A stretch of DNA of 21,131 nucleotides from CAURNT01 sp963526495 (GCA_963526495.1 CAURNT010000021.1:1-21131), one strand, 5' to 3'; shown: positions 4,971-13,276, counted from the first letter of the stretch. Notes: generated by a model from the sequence alone, not told the origin. Made by a program: numbers and translations.

Positions 4971-7671
4971 AATAAAGATAAATAAAGAAGATGTATCTAG
5001 CTATATTTTAAAATTAGGTTTAGATAAAGTAGTGTATATTGCTTCAAATAGTATAAATTTAGATTATTACTATAATATATTAGAACAACAAAATAGTGAT
5101 TATAGAGTAAAATATGTAAATCTTGCTTCTTATTCTGAACTTGAATTAGTAGGAATAAATCTTGAAATATTAGATTTTTTAAATCAAGAAGGTAAATCTA
5201 TACTGTTTTTAGATATAAATTTAGCATTGAGAGTATTTTTTGATAAAGCTAAATATATGGAATTTAAATTAGATGAGGAATATTCAAGAGAAGATATAAA
5301 ACAATTTTTAATAGAAGGTGGATATACTGAAAACTATATCATAGAAAATAAAGGTGAATTTGGTATAAGGGGAGATATAATGGATATATTTCCGAGTAAT
5401 TCTGAAAATCCAATAAGATTAGATTTTTTTGATGAATTATTAGAAAGTATAAGATATTTTTCAAGTTTTGATCAAAAATCTATAAAAAATATAGATAGTT
5501 TTAGAGTCTATTCTAATCATTTGGATGGGTTACAAAAAGAGATAATAGATCTTTTAGAAATTTTTGATAAAAATAATATAGAAATAATAATGGAAAATGA
5601 AGAATTATTAGATATTAAATTAGAACAACTTTACCTTTTGGATAGAGATAATAATAAAGTCCTAAAAAAACGGTATGAAAGATTAAAGAAAGTATCTAAT
5701 TTTCTTGAAGTAAGTAAGAGTAGTGATAGAAATTATCAAGAAGAAATTAGAAATAAAAAATCGTATATAGCTAAAAGGGGATTGAAATATAGTTCTATAA
5801 ATCAGATTTTACCAGGAGATTATGTAATACATATAGAGTTTGGAATAGGAAGATATGAAGGTATAGAAAATATTAATGATAGAGATTATTTAGCTATTAA
5901 ATATGCTGATAGTGATAGATTGTATATACCTGTTGAAAAATTAGATAGAATAAGTAAATATGTAAATAATCAAGGCACAGAACCAAAGCTATATTCTTTA
6001 GGAACTAAAGGGTATAGGAGAAAAGAAAAAAGATTAAGAGAAGATTTGGAAAAGTTTGCTATGGAATTAGTAAATATACAAGCTCAAAGAAAATTATCAA
6101 AAATAGAACCGTATACAAAAGATACGGTATGGCAAGAAGAATTTGAGGAAGATTTTCCTTTTGATTTGACTTTAGATCAAAAAAAAGCGGTAGAAGAAAT
6201 TAAATCTGATCTTGAAAGTGGAATATTAATGGATAGGTTACTTATAGGTGATGTAGGGTATGGTAAAACAGAAGTTGCTATGCGTACAGCATTTAAAGCT
6301 ATAGAAAATGGATATCAGTGTGCAATACTTGCACCAACTACTGTTCTTGCCAATCAGCATTATGAAAGATGTCATAAAAGGTTTGAAAAGTTTGGTTTAA
6401 GAGTAGAAAATCTTTCAAGACTTTCAGGAAAGAATACTAAAGATGTATTAGAGGGGTTAAAAAATGGTAGTGTAGATTTAGTTGTTGGAACACATAAATT
6501 ATTAGGAAATGATGTTTTGTTTAAAAATCTAGGACTGTTAATAATAGATGAAGAACAAAAATTTGGAGTAACGGCTAAAGAAAAAATAAAGAAAATAAAA
6601 TCAGATATTCATTTATTAACTTTAAGTGCTACCCCTATACCAAGAACTTTAAATTTAGCTCTTTTAGGTATAAGAGATATATCTGTAATAATGACCTCTC
6701 CTATGGATAGACTTCCAATAATAACTGAAAGAATAAAACAAGAAGAAATAGCTGATGTTATTCTTAAAGAACTTGCAAGGGATGGTCAGGTTTTCTATAT
6801 TACAAATAATGTAAAAGGAATGCTTGAAAAAAGAAAACAATTAAAGGAAATGTTACCTGAGTTTATTAAAGTAGAATACATACACGGACAATTAACACCT
6901 AAGGAAATCAAGAGTATAATAAATGATTTTGATGAAGGAAAATTTGATGTTTTAATAGCTTCTACGATTATAGAAAATGGAATAGATATAACTAATGCAA
7001 ATAGTATAATAATAGAAGATTATACAAGTCTTGGATTATCTCAAATTTATCAATTAAGAGGAAGAGTTGGAAGAGGTAAAAGACAAGGTTATTGTTATCT
7101 TTTAGAAGGGGAATATAAGACGAAAAAAGGTAAAATGAAAGATAAAAGTTTAGATAAGATAGAAGGACTAGAAGGTGGAGGATATGTCTTGTCTATGGAA
7201 GATTTGAATATTCGTGGTGCTGGAGAAATTTTAGGTGAAAAGCAACACGGTGCTATAGATATGTTTGGTTATGATCTTTATTTAAAAATGTTAAAAAATG
7301 AGGTAAATAGAATAAAAGGTGAAAAAGTTAATGAATTAAGGTCTGTTGAAATTGTTATGAAAAATAATGGATATATACCGAAGGAATATATAGAGCAAAA
7401 TGAAAGAATTTTGATATATAAAAGATATGCAGAGGTTTTAAATTATCAAGAACTTAAAGAATTGAATGAAGAAATTAAAGATAGATTTGGTAAAATTCCT
7501 GTACAAATGATGTTGTTTATAACTTCTATAAAGATTAAATTATATATGCTAGAGTTATCTGCTGATAAATTTGTAGAACTAGAAAATAGTGTAAAAATAT
7601 ACATAAAAGGAAAAGTGATAGAGTTAAGTAAAGAAGAATTTAATAAAAGGTTGACAACAAATCTTAAATAG
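4948..7671 (+). CDS. mfd: Transcription-repair coupling factor Mfd, short form
   Basis: Mfd removes RNA polymerase stalled at DNA lesions and recruits UvrA. In order I see: a UvrB-like N-terminal module ending in GEFGIRGDIMDIFP (about 130-145); the CarD-like RNA-polymerase-binding domain from about 288 (GDYVIHIEFGIGRYEGI); a superfamily 2 translocase with Walker A GDVGYGKT (434-441), DEEQ (534-537), the SATPIPRTL motif, STIIENGIDI and QLRGRVGRG; the family motif LNIRGAGEILGEKQHG; and a C-terminal D7-like domain. At 907 residues it is about 240 shorter than E. coli Mfd. Nearly all the loss lies before the CarD-like domain, so the D3 region seems absent and D1/D2 compact. ATG 4963, overlapping the previous stop, is an alternative start (902 residues). 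Neither start has a strong ribosome-binding site, so coupling is likely. Confidence 0.95.
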   Translation: MLILIMNKIKINKEDVSSYILKLGLDKVVYIASNSINLDYYYNILEQQNSDYRVKYVNLASYSELELVGINLEILDFLNQEGKSILFLDINLALRVFFDKAKYMEFKLDEEYSREDIKQFLIEGGYTENYIIENKGEFGIRGDIMDIFPSNSENPIRLDFFDELLESIRYFSSFDQKSIKNIDSFRVYSNHLDGLQKEIIDLLEIFDKNNIEIIMENEELLDIKLEQLYLLDRDNNKVLKKRYERLKKVSNFLEVSKSSDRNYQEEIRNKKSYIAKRGLKYSSINQILPGDYVIHIEFGIGRYEGIENINDRDYLAIKYADSDRLYIPVEKLDRISKYVNNQGTEPKLYSLGTKGYRRKEKRLREDLEKFAMELVNIQAQRKLSKIEPYTKDTVWQEEFEEDFPFDLTLDQKKAVEEIKSDLESGILMDRLLIGDVGYGKTEVAMRTAFKAIENGYQCAILAPTTVLANQHYERCHKRFEKFGLRVENLSRLSGKNTKDVLEGLKNGSVDLVVGTHKLLGNDVLFKNLGLLIIDEEQKFGVTAKEKIKKIKSDIHLLTLSATPIPRTLNLALLGIRDISVIMTSPMDRLPIITERIKQEEIADVILKELARDGQVFYITNNVKGMLEKRKQLKEMLPEFIKVEYIHGQLTPKEIKSIINDFDEGKFDVLIASTIIENGIDITNANSIIIEDYTSLGLSQIYQLRGRVGRGKRQGYCYLLEGEYKTKKGKMKDKSLDKIEGLEGGGYVLSMEDLNIRGAGEILGEKQHGAIDMFGYDLYLKMLKNEVNRIKGEKVNELRSVEIVMKNNGYIPKEYIEQNERILIYKRYAEVLNYQELKELNEEIKDRFGKIPVQMMLFITSIKIKLYMLELSADKFVELENSVKIYIKGKVIELSKEEFNKRLTTNLK

Positions 7672-7728
7672 TATATACTTAGTGTGTAAGTTAAATATTT
7701 AACAAGGTAACAGAAAGAGAGTGGTAGT

Positions 7729-7995
7729 ATGAAAATATTAGCAATATGCGCTAGTGGTGTTGGAACTAGTATGATAATGAAAAAAAATATTAAAGAATTA
7801 GTTGAAAAACTTGGAATAGAAGTTGAAGAAGTTAAATCATCTGGTCTTGAAGAATCTAAAAAAATAATAGATAAATTTGATTTAGTATTTTGTTCTGAAA
7901 AATTAGCTAAAGAGTTAGAAGCTAATCCTAAAATAAAAGTTCTTAAAAATTTATTAGATGTTAATGAATTAAAAAATTATTTACAAGAACTATAA
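7729..7995 (+). CDS. PTS EIIB component, ascorbate (Ula/Sga) type, orphan
   Basis: This 88-residue protein is a complete PTS EIIB domain. It opens with MKILAICASGVGTSMIMK, where Cys7 in the C-x-S-G-x-G-T-S phosphate loop is the predicted phosphocysteine. The rest (FDLVFCSEKLAKEL, VLKNLLDVNELKNYL) matches the ascorbate/galactitol-type fold rather than the cellobiose type. A PTS EIIB normally receives phosphate from EIIA and passes it to sugar on EIIC. No EIIA or EIIC lies beside it: it stands alone between mfd (57 bp upstream) and an adhesin, and its own terminator follows. It may serve permease subunits encoded elsewhere or act in regulation. A GAGAGTGG sequence at 7718-7725 precedes the ATG. 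Confidence 0.85.
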   Translation: MKILAICASGVGTSMIMKKNIKELVEKLGIEVEEVKSSGLEESKKIIDKFDLVFCSEKLAKELEANPKIKVLKNLLDVNELKNYLQEL

Positions 7996-8012
7996 TTTAA
8001 ATAAATTTATAT

Positions 8013-8038
8013 AAGCAGGTCTAAAAGACCTGTTTTTT
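8013..8038 (+). terminator. Terminator after the orphan EIIB gene
   Basis: CAGGTCT (8016-8022) pairs with AGACCTG (8026-8032) across a 3-nt loop, with a G-T and two A-T pairs extending the stem. It is followed by a run of six T (8033-8038). Confidence 0.92.
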
Positions 8039-8057
8039 ATATCGTTTTTATATTTTA

Positions 8058-8086
8058 TTGAAATTATTAAATAATAGTAGTATAAT
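8058..8086 (+). promoter_or_regulatory. Promoter of adhesin TAA1
   Basis: TTGAAA (8058-8063) and TATAAT (8081-8086) are separated by 17 bp. This is close to a consensus sigma-70 promoter, placed between the EIIB terminator and the TAA1 start. Confidence 0.8.
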
Positions 8087-8162
8087 TTAATGGAAAAATA
8101 AAAAATAGAATTAATTATTATATATTTATTAAATTTAATATTTGAAAAGGAGATTAATAAAA

Positions 8163-10718
8163 ATGAAAAAAATTAAGGAAATGTTAATGTTAGCATTGTG
8201 CATTAGTTCTGTTGTTTCATTTTCTGAGGGAACTTCACCAGCTGAACAACCTACACCAATAACAAAAGAAGAAATAAAAAAAATGATAGAGGATGCTGTA
8301 AATGCTCAAACTGAAAAGATAACTAGATTACAAACATCTGTTTCAAAAAATGCTCAAGATATTCAAAATAATAAGATACATTATTTTAGTGCTAAAATGG
8401 GATTAGGTGGTGGAGGTAATTTTAATAATGACGGAGCTAAGGGAGCTTTATCATTAGCTATAGGAGCAAATACAGAAGCTAATGGAGGTAGTGCTATAGC
8501 TATGGGTAATCATTCGACAGCTGATGGTGCAGGTGCTACAGCTATAGGAGCTTTTTCTAAAGCTGGGAATCAAGTTGCCACTGCAATAGGGTATCAAGCT
8601 ACGGTAGGAGAGGGAAATCCTGCAGGAATAGCTATAGGATATAATACAACCTCAACGGGATATAGTTCTATCGGAATGGGAATAGCTGCTAATGCTATTG
8701 GTAAAAGATCAACTGCAATAGGTTTGAGGGCTGTTTCAAATAGTGATTATTCAATATCTATCGGAGATTGGTCTAATGTAAAAGGAGAAGCTAGTGTAGC
8801 TATAGGTAAAAATTCTTTGATATCTGAAAATTCAGAATATTCAATAGCTTTAGGTCCTAGCACATATATTGGAAAAAGAAAAGAGGTATCTTCTACAGCA
8901 ACTATAGATAGTGGTAATGGTAGTGTAGTTGATGGAAATACAACAGCATCTACGGGAACTCCTGGAGCTGTTAGAACTAAAGCAACAGAATATACACAAA
9001 TGAATCCAGATCCAGAAAGATGGCACAATAATTCTGTTGCAATAGGTTTAAGTGCAAAAGTATACGGTTATCAATCAATAGCTATAGGAGGAACTGCTGA
9101 AGCGTCTAAAAGTGACTCCATTGCTATAGGTACAGGTGCAGAATCTAGAGGACATTTTTCAAGTGCTTTAGGATCACAAGCAATAGCTAATAGTGATTAT
9201 TCACTAGCTTTAGGTCGTTTAACATATGCTAGAAATAAGAAATCAATAACAATAGGTGATAATTCAAGTGTTCAAGTAGATGGTGGTATATCACTTGGTT
9301 CAACTTCGTTTAATAATAGGGATACAGACACTTTAGGTTATGATTTTTCAGAAAAACAAACTAAACTTACTGTTGATGCAACAGATGCAACTAAACTTAA
9401 AATGGAATTACAAGGTGAGATTAAAACTAAATATGAAGCCTTAGAGGCTGAAGTTAAACCTTTACAAAAATTATTTGATCAAGAAGAAGAAAAATACAAT
9501 AAACTTGTTAAACAAAGAGATACGATTTATACTGTTAAAGTTAAAGAAAATGAGCTTGAAAGTTTAAAAAATAATATAGCGTCAGAAAGTAATGAAGCTA
9601 AAAAGCAAAAGCTTGAAGAAGAAAAAACAAAATTAGAAGCAGAATTAAATAAAGATAAAGAAACTTTAAAAGAACTTGAAACAAGTTCTGGTTTGACAAA
9701 TGAAGAAGAAGTAAAAAAAGAAGTTTTAAAACAATCTGAAGAAGTTGAAAAGAAATTAGATGCTTTAGATAAGAAAAAAGCAGAAAGAAATAAGGTTGTT
9801 TCTACATGGAAAGGAACATCTGGTGCACTTTCTATTGGTAATGAGGCAATGGGTGTTACTCGTCAAATAATAGGAGTTGCAGCAGGGACTTCAGATACAG
9901 ATGCTGTAAATGTGGCTCAATTAAGAAGTATGAATATACATTTAATAGGGGATTCTGGAGAAACAAGATATACATTAGCTAATAAAAATCCTTTAAAATT
10001 TGAAGGAGAAAACGGAATAGTAACTAAGGTAGAAGATGGTAAGGTTAAAATATCTTTTAATATTAATGATAAGAATTTAACTGTTACAAAACCTAAAGAA
10101 GATGAAACAGTAAGCCCTAAATTAGATTTAAGTGATGCTATAAAGGAAAAAATAGAAAAATTAGAAAATGTAGTAATAAAAGCCGGAACTGGTATAACTT
10201 TAGATACAGTTAAAAAAGATGGAACAACTACATATACTATAAATACAGATTTAAGTAGCGTTGAAGGTAAAATAGCAACAAATACAAAAAATATTGAGGA
10301 ACTTGAAAAGAAAATTTCTAATACTTCAAGTAATGAAAAGATGAAAGAAATAGAAAATAAGAGTTATTCTGGAATTTCAAATGCGATAGCTATGGCAAAT
10401 TTACCATTTTCAACAAAAGCTAAATTTAGTATAGCTGCTGGTTATGGAACATATATGGGAAATCATTCATTGGCTGTAGGTATTATGAGTAATAAAGACT
10501 TTGTGAATTATAAAGCGAGTTTAAGTTTGAATAATAAAGGAAATTTGGGTCTTGGTTTAGGTATAGCTTATACATTTGATGTAAATGATGAAGAAAAAGT
10601 TAAGTTAAATAAAGAGTTAGCAAGACTTAATCAATTAGAAAAAGAAAGTAAAGAAAAAGATAAAAGAATAAATGATTTAGAGAAAAAATTGGAAGAAATT
10701 TTAAATAAATTAAAATAA
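8163..10718 (+). CDS. Trimeric autotransporter adhesin TAA1 (YadA-like)
   Basis: A surface adhesin expected to trimerise in the outer membrane. ATG 8163 follows AAAGGAGA (8146-8152), giving 851 residues; a TTG at 8142 would precede the ribosome-binding site. Order: signal peptide 1-22 (MKKIKEMLMLALCISS, then VVSFS); a short coiled coil; a YadA-head beta-roll with many SxAIG-type repeats (about 77-389); a long charged coiled coil (about 395-545); one more head repeat and a neck with GVAAGTSDTDAVNVAQL (about 570-587); a stalk; and the YadA anchor, a four-strand beta-barrel segment (about 734-806; IAMANLPFS, AAGYGTYMGNHSLAVG, ending GIAYTFDV). Unusually, 45 further residues of heptad coiled coil follow the anchor (ending DLEKKLEEILNKLK). 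Two partial relics of this gene or a paralogue lie at 11122-11732 and 17525-17632. The ligand is unknown. Confidence 0.93.
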   Translation: MKKIKEMLMLALCISSVVSFSEGTSPAEQPTPITKEEIKKMIEDAVNAQTEKITRLQTSVSKNAQDIQNNKIHYFSAKMGLGGGGNFNNDGAKGALSLAIGANTEANGGSAIAMGNHSTADGAGATAIGAFSKAGNQVATAIGYQATVGEGNPAGIAIGYNTTSTGYSSIGMGIAANAIGKRSTAIGLRAVSNSDYSISIGDWSNVKGEASVAIGKNSLISENSEYSIALGPSTYIGKRKEVSSTATIDSGNGSVVDGNTTASTGTPGAVRTKATEYTQMNPDPERWHNNSVAIGLSAKVYGYQSIAIGGTAEASKSDSIAIGTGAESRGHFSSALGSQAIANSDYSLALGRLTYARNKKSITIGDNSSVQVDGGISLGSTSFNNRDTDTLGYDFSEKQTKLTVDATDATKLKMELQGEIKTKYEALEAEVKPLQKLFDQEEEKYNKLVKQRDTIYTVKVKENELESLKNNIASESNEAKKQKLEEEKTKLEAELNKDKETLKELETSSGLTNEEEVKKEVLKQSEEVEKKLDALDKKKAERNKVVSTWKGTSGALSIGNEAMGVTRQIIGVAAGTSDTDAVNVAQLRSMNIHLIGDSGETRYTLANKNPLKFEGENGIVTKVEDGKVKISFNINDKNLTVTKPKEDETVSPKLDLSDAIKEKIEKLENVVIKAGTGITLDTVKKDGTTTYTINTDLSSVEGKIATNTKNIEELEKKISNTSSNEKMKEIENKSYSGISNAIAMANLPFSTKAKFSIAAGYGTYMGNHSLAVGIMSNKDFVNYKASLSLNNKGNLGLGLGIAYTFDVNDEEKVKLNKELARLNQLEKESKEKDKRINDLEKKLEEILNKLK

Positions 10719-10772
10719 ACATATAAGTTGTAAAATAAGAGATCGTGAAAAAAGTCTGTAAATATTTAAAAG

Positions 10773-10819
10773 AATAGTCTTCTATGATAGAATATAAAAT
10801 ATCGTAGGAGGCTATTTTT
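10773..10819 (+). terminator. Long hairpin with T run, overlapping a Shine-Dalgarno
   Basis: The 17-nt arm at 10773-10789 (AATAGTCTTCTATGATA) pairs fully, counting three G-U pairs, with 10800-10816 (TATCGTAGGAGGCTATT) across a 10-nt loop, and T follows to 10819. It could end transcription of TAA1. The 3' arm also contains AGGAGG (10806-10811) for the transposase relic at 10820, so the fold would hide that ribosome-binding site. IS elements use such hairpins to block translation from read-through RNA. Confidence 0.7.
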
Positions 10820-10928
10820 ATGAAAAAAAATTTACAAAGTAAAACCATTAACAGAAGGGAAAAAGAATATTATCTCTACTTTAATTGAAGAGTATGATGT
10901 TAAAACTGATGAAGATATGTTAATATAA
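10820..10928 (+). pseudogene. IS256-type (mutator) transposase N-terminal relic
   Basis: ATG 10820 lies 8 bases after AGGAGG. After a frameshift near the start (one extra A in an eight-A run would explain it), the frame reads KVKPLTEGKKNIISTLIEEY and then DVKTDEDM before TAA 10926-10928. The xLTEGKKxIIxxLIEEYDVKTxED pattern resembles the beginning of IS256-family transposases. Nothing of the DDE catalytic domain remains. The following 190 bases (10929-11121) are AT-rich with a small AAGAAT/ATTCTT hairpin and no further recognisable transposase. The assignment is tentative because the fragment is about 30 codons. Confidence 0.5.
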
Positions 10929-11121
10929 AAATGTAAGATTGTGTCAAAATAAGAATGTATTTTTTTTATTCTTGATAATAGTCTCCAAGGTAAAGTTTTA
11001 GAACATATACCAACAAACTGGACACGAAATTTAAACATTTAATTGAAAAATAACAATATTAGGTATATACTATTAACAAACGAATATATAAAAATAAGGA
11101 TATGATTGAATGGCGAAAATC

Positions 11122-11732
11122 CGGAATTAAATTTAGGGATTTATCATTATTTTTAATTTCTATGAGTGGAGGAGTATTATCAACAGCAGAACAATCTAAA
11201 CCAATAACAAAAGAAGAAGTAAAAAAATGATAGAGGAAGCTGTAAAGGCTCAAACTGAAAGATAACTAGATTACAAACATCTGTTTTAAAAAATGCTCAA
11301 GATATTGACGAAAATAAAATAAAGTATTTTAACGCTAAAATGGGATTAGGTGGTGGAGGTAATGCCAATAATGATGGATCTAAGGAGCTTTATCATTAGC
11401 TATAGGAGTCAATACGGAAGCGTTGGGAGAAAGTTCTATGACTTTAGGACTATTTTCTAGTGCTACTGGCTTAAGATCGGCATCTATTGGTTATGGTTCG
11501 GAGTCTATAGGTAAATATTCTTTTGCTCTTGGCGATTTTGCTATCGCAAATGGAGATTCAGGCATTGCTATAGGTAAAAATTCTTTGTTATATGAAAATT
11601 CAGAATATTCAATAGCTTTAGGGCTTGGTACATATATTGGAAAAAGAAAAGAGGTATCTTCTACGGCTATCATAGATAGTAATAATGGAGGAGTCTTTAA
11701 TAGATGGAAAAATGATGTCGAAAGTAATATAA
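11122..11732 (+). pseudogene. Broken 5' copy of adhesin TAA1
   Basis: Reading across frames gives a degraded N-terminal half of a TAA1-like adhesin: a hydrophobic signal-like stretch (LSLFLISMSGGVLS), then AEQSKPITKEEVKK, AQTE, LQTSVLKNAQDI, AKMGLGGGGN, and head repeats ending ENSEYSIALGLGTYIGKRKE. At least three single-base losses in homopolymers break it: A8 to A7 at 11221-11227, A4 to A3 at 11258-11260, and G3 to G2 at 11384-11385. The 104-codon open frame at 11423-11737 is only the undamaged piece. The copy lacks the loop TAA1 carries after GKRKEVSSTA and stops at the junction with the next fragment, so neck, stalk and anchor are missing. It is not identical to TAA1, so it came from an older duplicate or a paralogue. 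Confidence 0.88.
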
Positions 11733-11893
11733 CCTGAAGATGTTTTGGTAATTTCTATTATTAGAAATGGTATAGAAAAATACCTAAGGGTAGAACAGTT
11801 ATGATGGCAGGAGATATTTTAATATTATTATTGCCTGAAAATATTGTTGGAGAAGTTAAAGAAAAATTAATGAAGCATACATTGGTAGATTAA
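11733..11893 (+). pseudogene. RCK_C (TrkA-C) domain fragment
   Basis: From 11733 the frame reads PEDVLVISIIRNG. After a 1-base loss in an A run it continues IPKGRTVMMAGDILILLLPE, ending at TAA 11891-11893. This is the pattern of the C-terminal RCK_C/TrkA-C ligand-binding domain (VxxIxRxGxxxIPxGxTxxxxGDxLxVxxP), which ends Ktr/Trk gating subunits, some K+ channels and ClC-type chloride transporters. It lies just before ktrB, so an ion-transport gene probably once stood there and lost its 5' part when the adhesin relic was joined to it. No start codon or promoter is associated. Confidence 0.7.
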
Positions 11894-11916
11894 TTCTAGT
11901 TTGAAAGAGAGGAAAA

Positions 11917-13263
11917 ATGAGAAAGTTAGGTTTAATAAAAAAATGGGAACTTTTATCACCTTATAGGAAATTGATAGTAGGCTTTTTAATAGCGATCTTT
12001 ATTGGAACTATACTTTTAAAATTACCCTTCGCATTAAAAGAAAATCAGAATATTAGTATGTTAGATTCTTTGTTTACAATAGTTTCAGCTATTTGTGTAA
12101 CAGGGTTATCTGTTGTCGATGTAAGTCAAGTATTTACTCCGATAGGGCAATTAATAGTTCTATTTTTTATACAGTTGGGTGGACTTGGAGTTATGACAGT
12201 TTCAATAATAGTTTTTTTATTAGTTGGGAAAAAAATGAGTTTTGAGACAAGGGAACTTTTAAAAGAGGAAAGAAATTCTAATAGTAATGGAGGTATTACA
12301 AATTTTATAAAACATCTTTTATTAATAGTATTTATTATTGAGTTATTGGGAGCTTTTATTTTAACTTATGCATTTTCTAAATATTATTCAATAAAAGTAT
12401 CCATTTTTTATGGATTATTTCATTCAATATCAGCTTTTTGTAACGCTGGATTTTCTTTGTTTACCAACAATTTAGAAAATTTTAAATATGATAAGTTAAT
12501 TAGTTTAACCATATCTCTTCTAATTATTTTCGGAGGTATAGGTTTTGTAACAATAAATTCACTTTTTATAATTAAAAAGAAAAAAAATAGAGATTTAAGT
12601 TTGACATCAAAACTTGCTTTAATTGTTACATTTTTTTTACTATTTATTGGAACTATATTATTTTTGGGATTTGAATATACTAATTCAAGTACTTTAAAAA
12701 ATATGAATTTTTTTGATAAAGTTTTAAATTCATTCTTTCAAAGTGTAACACTAAGAACAGCAGGATTTAATACAGTGCCACTTTCAAATATAAGACCGGC
12801 AACAATTTTTATTTCATATATCTTTATGTTTATTGGAGCTTCTCCAGGTTCAACAGGTGGTGGAATAAAAACAACAACATTTGGAATTTTAATATTCTAT
12901 GTACTTGGAATTTTAAAAAGAAAAGAGCATATTGAAGTGTTTAAGAGAAGAATAGATTGGGAATTGATGAATAAAGCATTAGCAATAGTAGTTATATCTG
13001 TATTTTATGTTATTATTATAGTAACAATTATATTATCAATAGAAAATTTTTCGATAGATAAAGTGATATATGAAGTTGTATCAGCTTTTTCAACAACAGG
13101 TTTGAGTCTTGGAATAACAGCAGAATTAGGGATAATTTCTAAACTTTTAATAATTATTACAATGTTTATAGGGAGATTGGGACCTATGACAGTTGCATTA
13201 GCTTTTACAAATAATAAAAAAAGTTTAATAAAGTATCCAAAAGAAGATATTTTAATAGGATAA
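11917..13263 (+). CDS. ktrB: Potassium uptake protein, TrkH/KtrB family (membrane subunit)
   Basis: KtrB is the ion-conducting subunit of the KtrAB potassium uptake system in the inner membrane. The 448 residues are strongly hydrophobic and show the four M1-P-M2 repeats with a Gly in each pore loop: ICVTGLSVVD, AFCNAGFSLF, TLRTAGFNTV and FSTTGLSLG. The third unit is followed by the flexible, Gly-rich intramembrane gate GASPGSTGGGIKT, a family hallmark. The length fits KtrB (about 440-450) better than TrkH (about 480). AGAGAGG at 11903-11909 precedes the ATG. ktrA follows 13 bp after the stop. I see no clear promoter immediately upstream; that region is occupied by gene relics, so how it is transcribed is uncertain. 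Confidence 0.95.
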   Translation: MRKLGLIKKWELLSPYRKLIVGFLIAIFIGTILLKLPFALKENQNISMLDSLFTIVSAICVTGLSVVDVSQVFTPIGQLIVLFFIQLGGLGVMTVSIIVFLLVGKKMSFETRELLKEERNSNSNGGITNFIKHLLLIVFIIELLGAFILTYAFSKYYSIKVSIFYGLFHSISAFCNAGFSLFTNNLENFKYDKLISLTISLLIIFGGIGFVTINSLFIIKKKKNRDLSLTSKLALIVTFFLLFIGTILFLGFEYTNSSTLKNMNFFDKVLNSFFQSVTLRTAGFNTVPLSNIRPATIFISYIFMFIGASPGSTGGGIKTTTFGILIFYVLGILKRKEHIEVFKRRIDWELMNKALAIVVISVFYVIIIVTIILSIENFSIDKVIYEVVSAFSTTGLSLGITAELGIISKLLIIITMFIGRLGPMTVALAFTNNKKSLIKYPKEDILIG

Positions 13264-13276
13264 ATAGGAGAAATTT

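Noticed and set aside
8747..9028. 93-codon open frame on the - strand
   Set aside because: It is a shadow of the repetitive TAA1 head; the other - strand frames (4244-4468, 10627-10848, 10832-11038, 11059-11253, 11491-11673, 13252-13566, 15268-15573) are likewise antisense or in relic DNA without family signatures.
10740..10765. Terminal inverted repeat of an IS256 element (GTGAAAAAAGTCTGTAAA)
   Set aside because: It looks like an IS256-type end, but I found no matching opposite end and no target duplication, so it is not listed as a feature.
11423..11737. 104-codon open frame as a small adhesin gene
   Set aside because: It has no signal peptide, neck or anchor and matches the middle of TAA1; broken frames upstream continue the same similarity, so it is part of a pseudogene.
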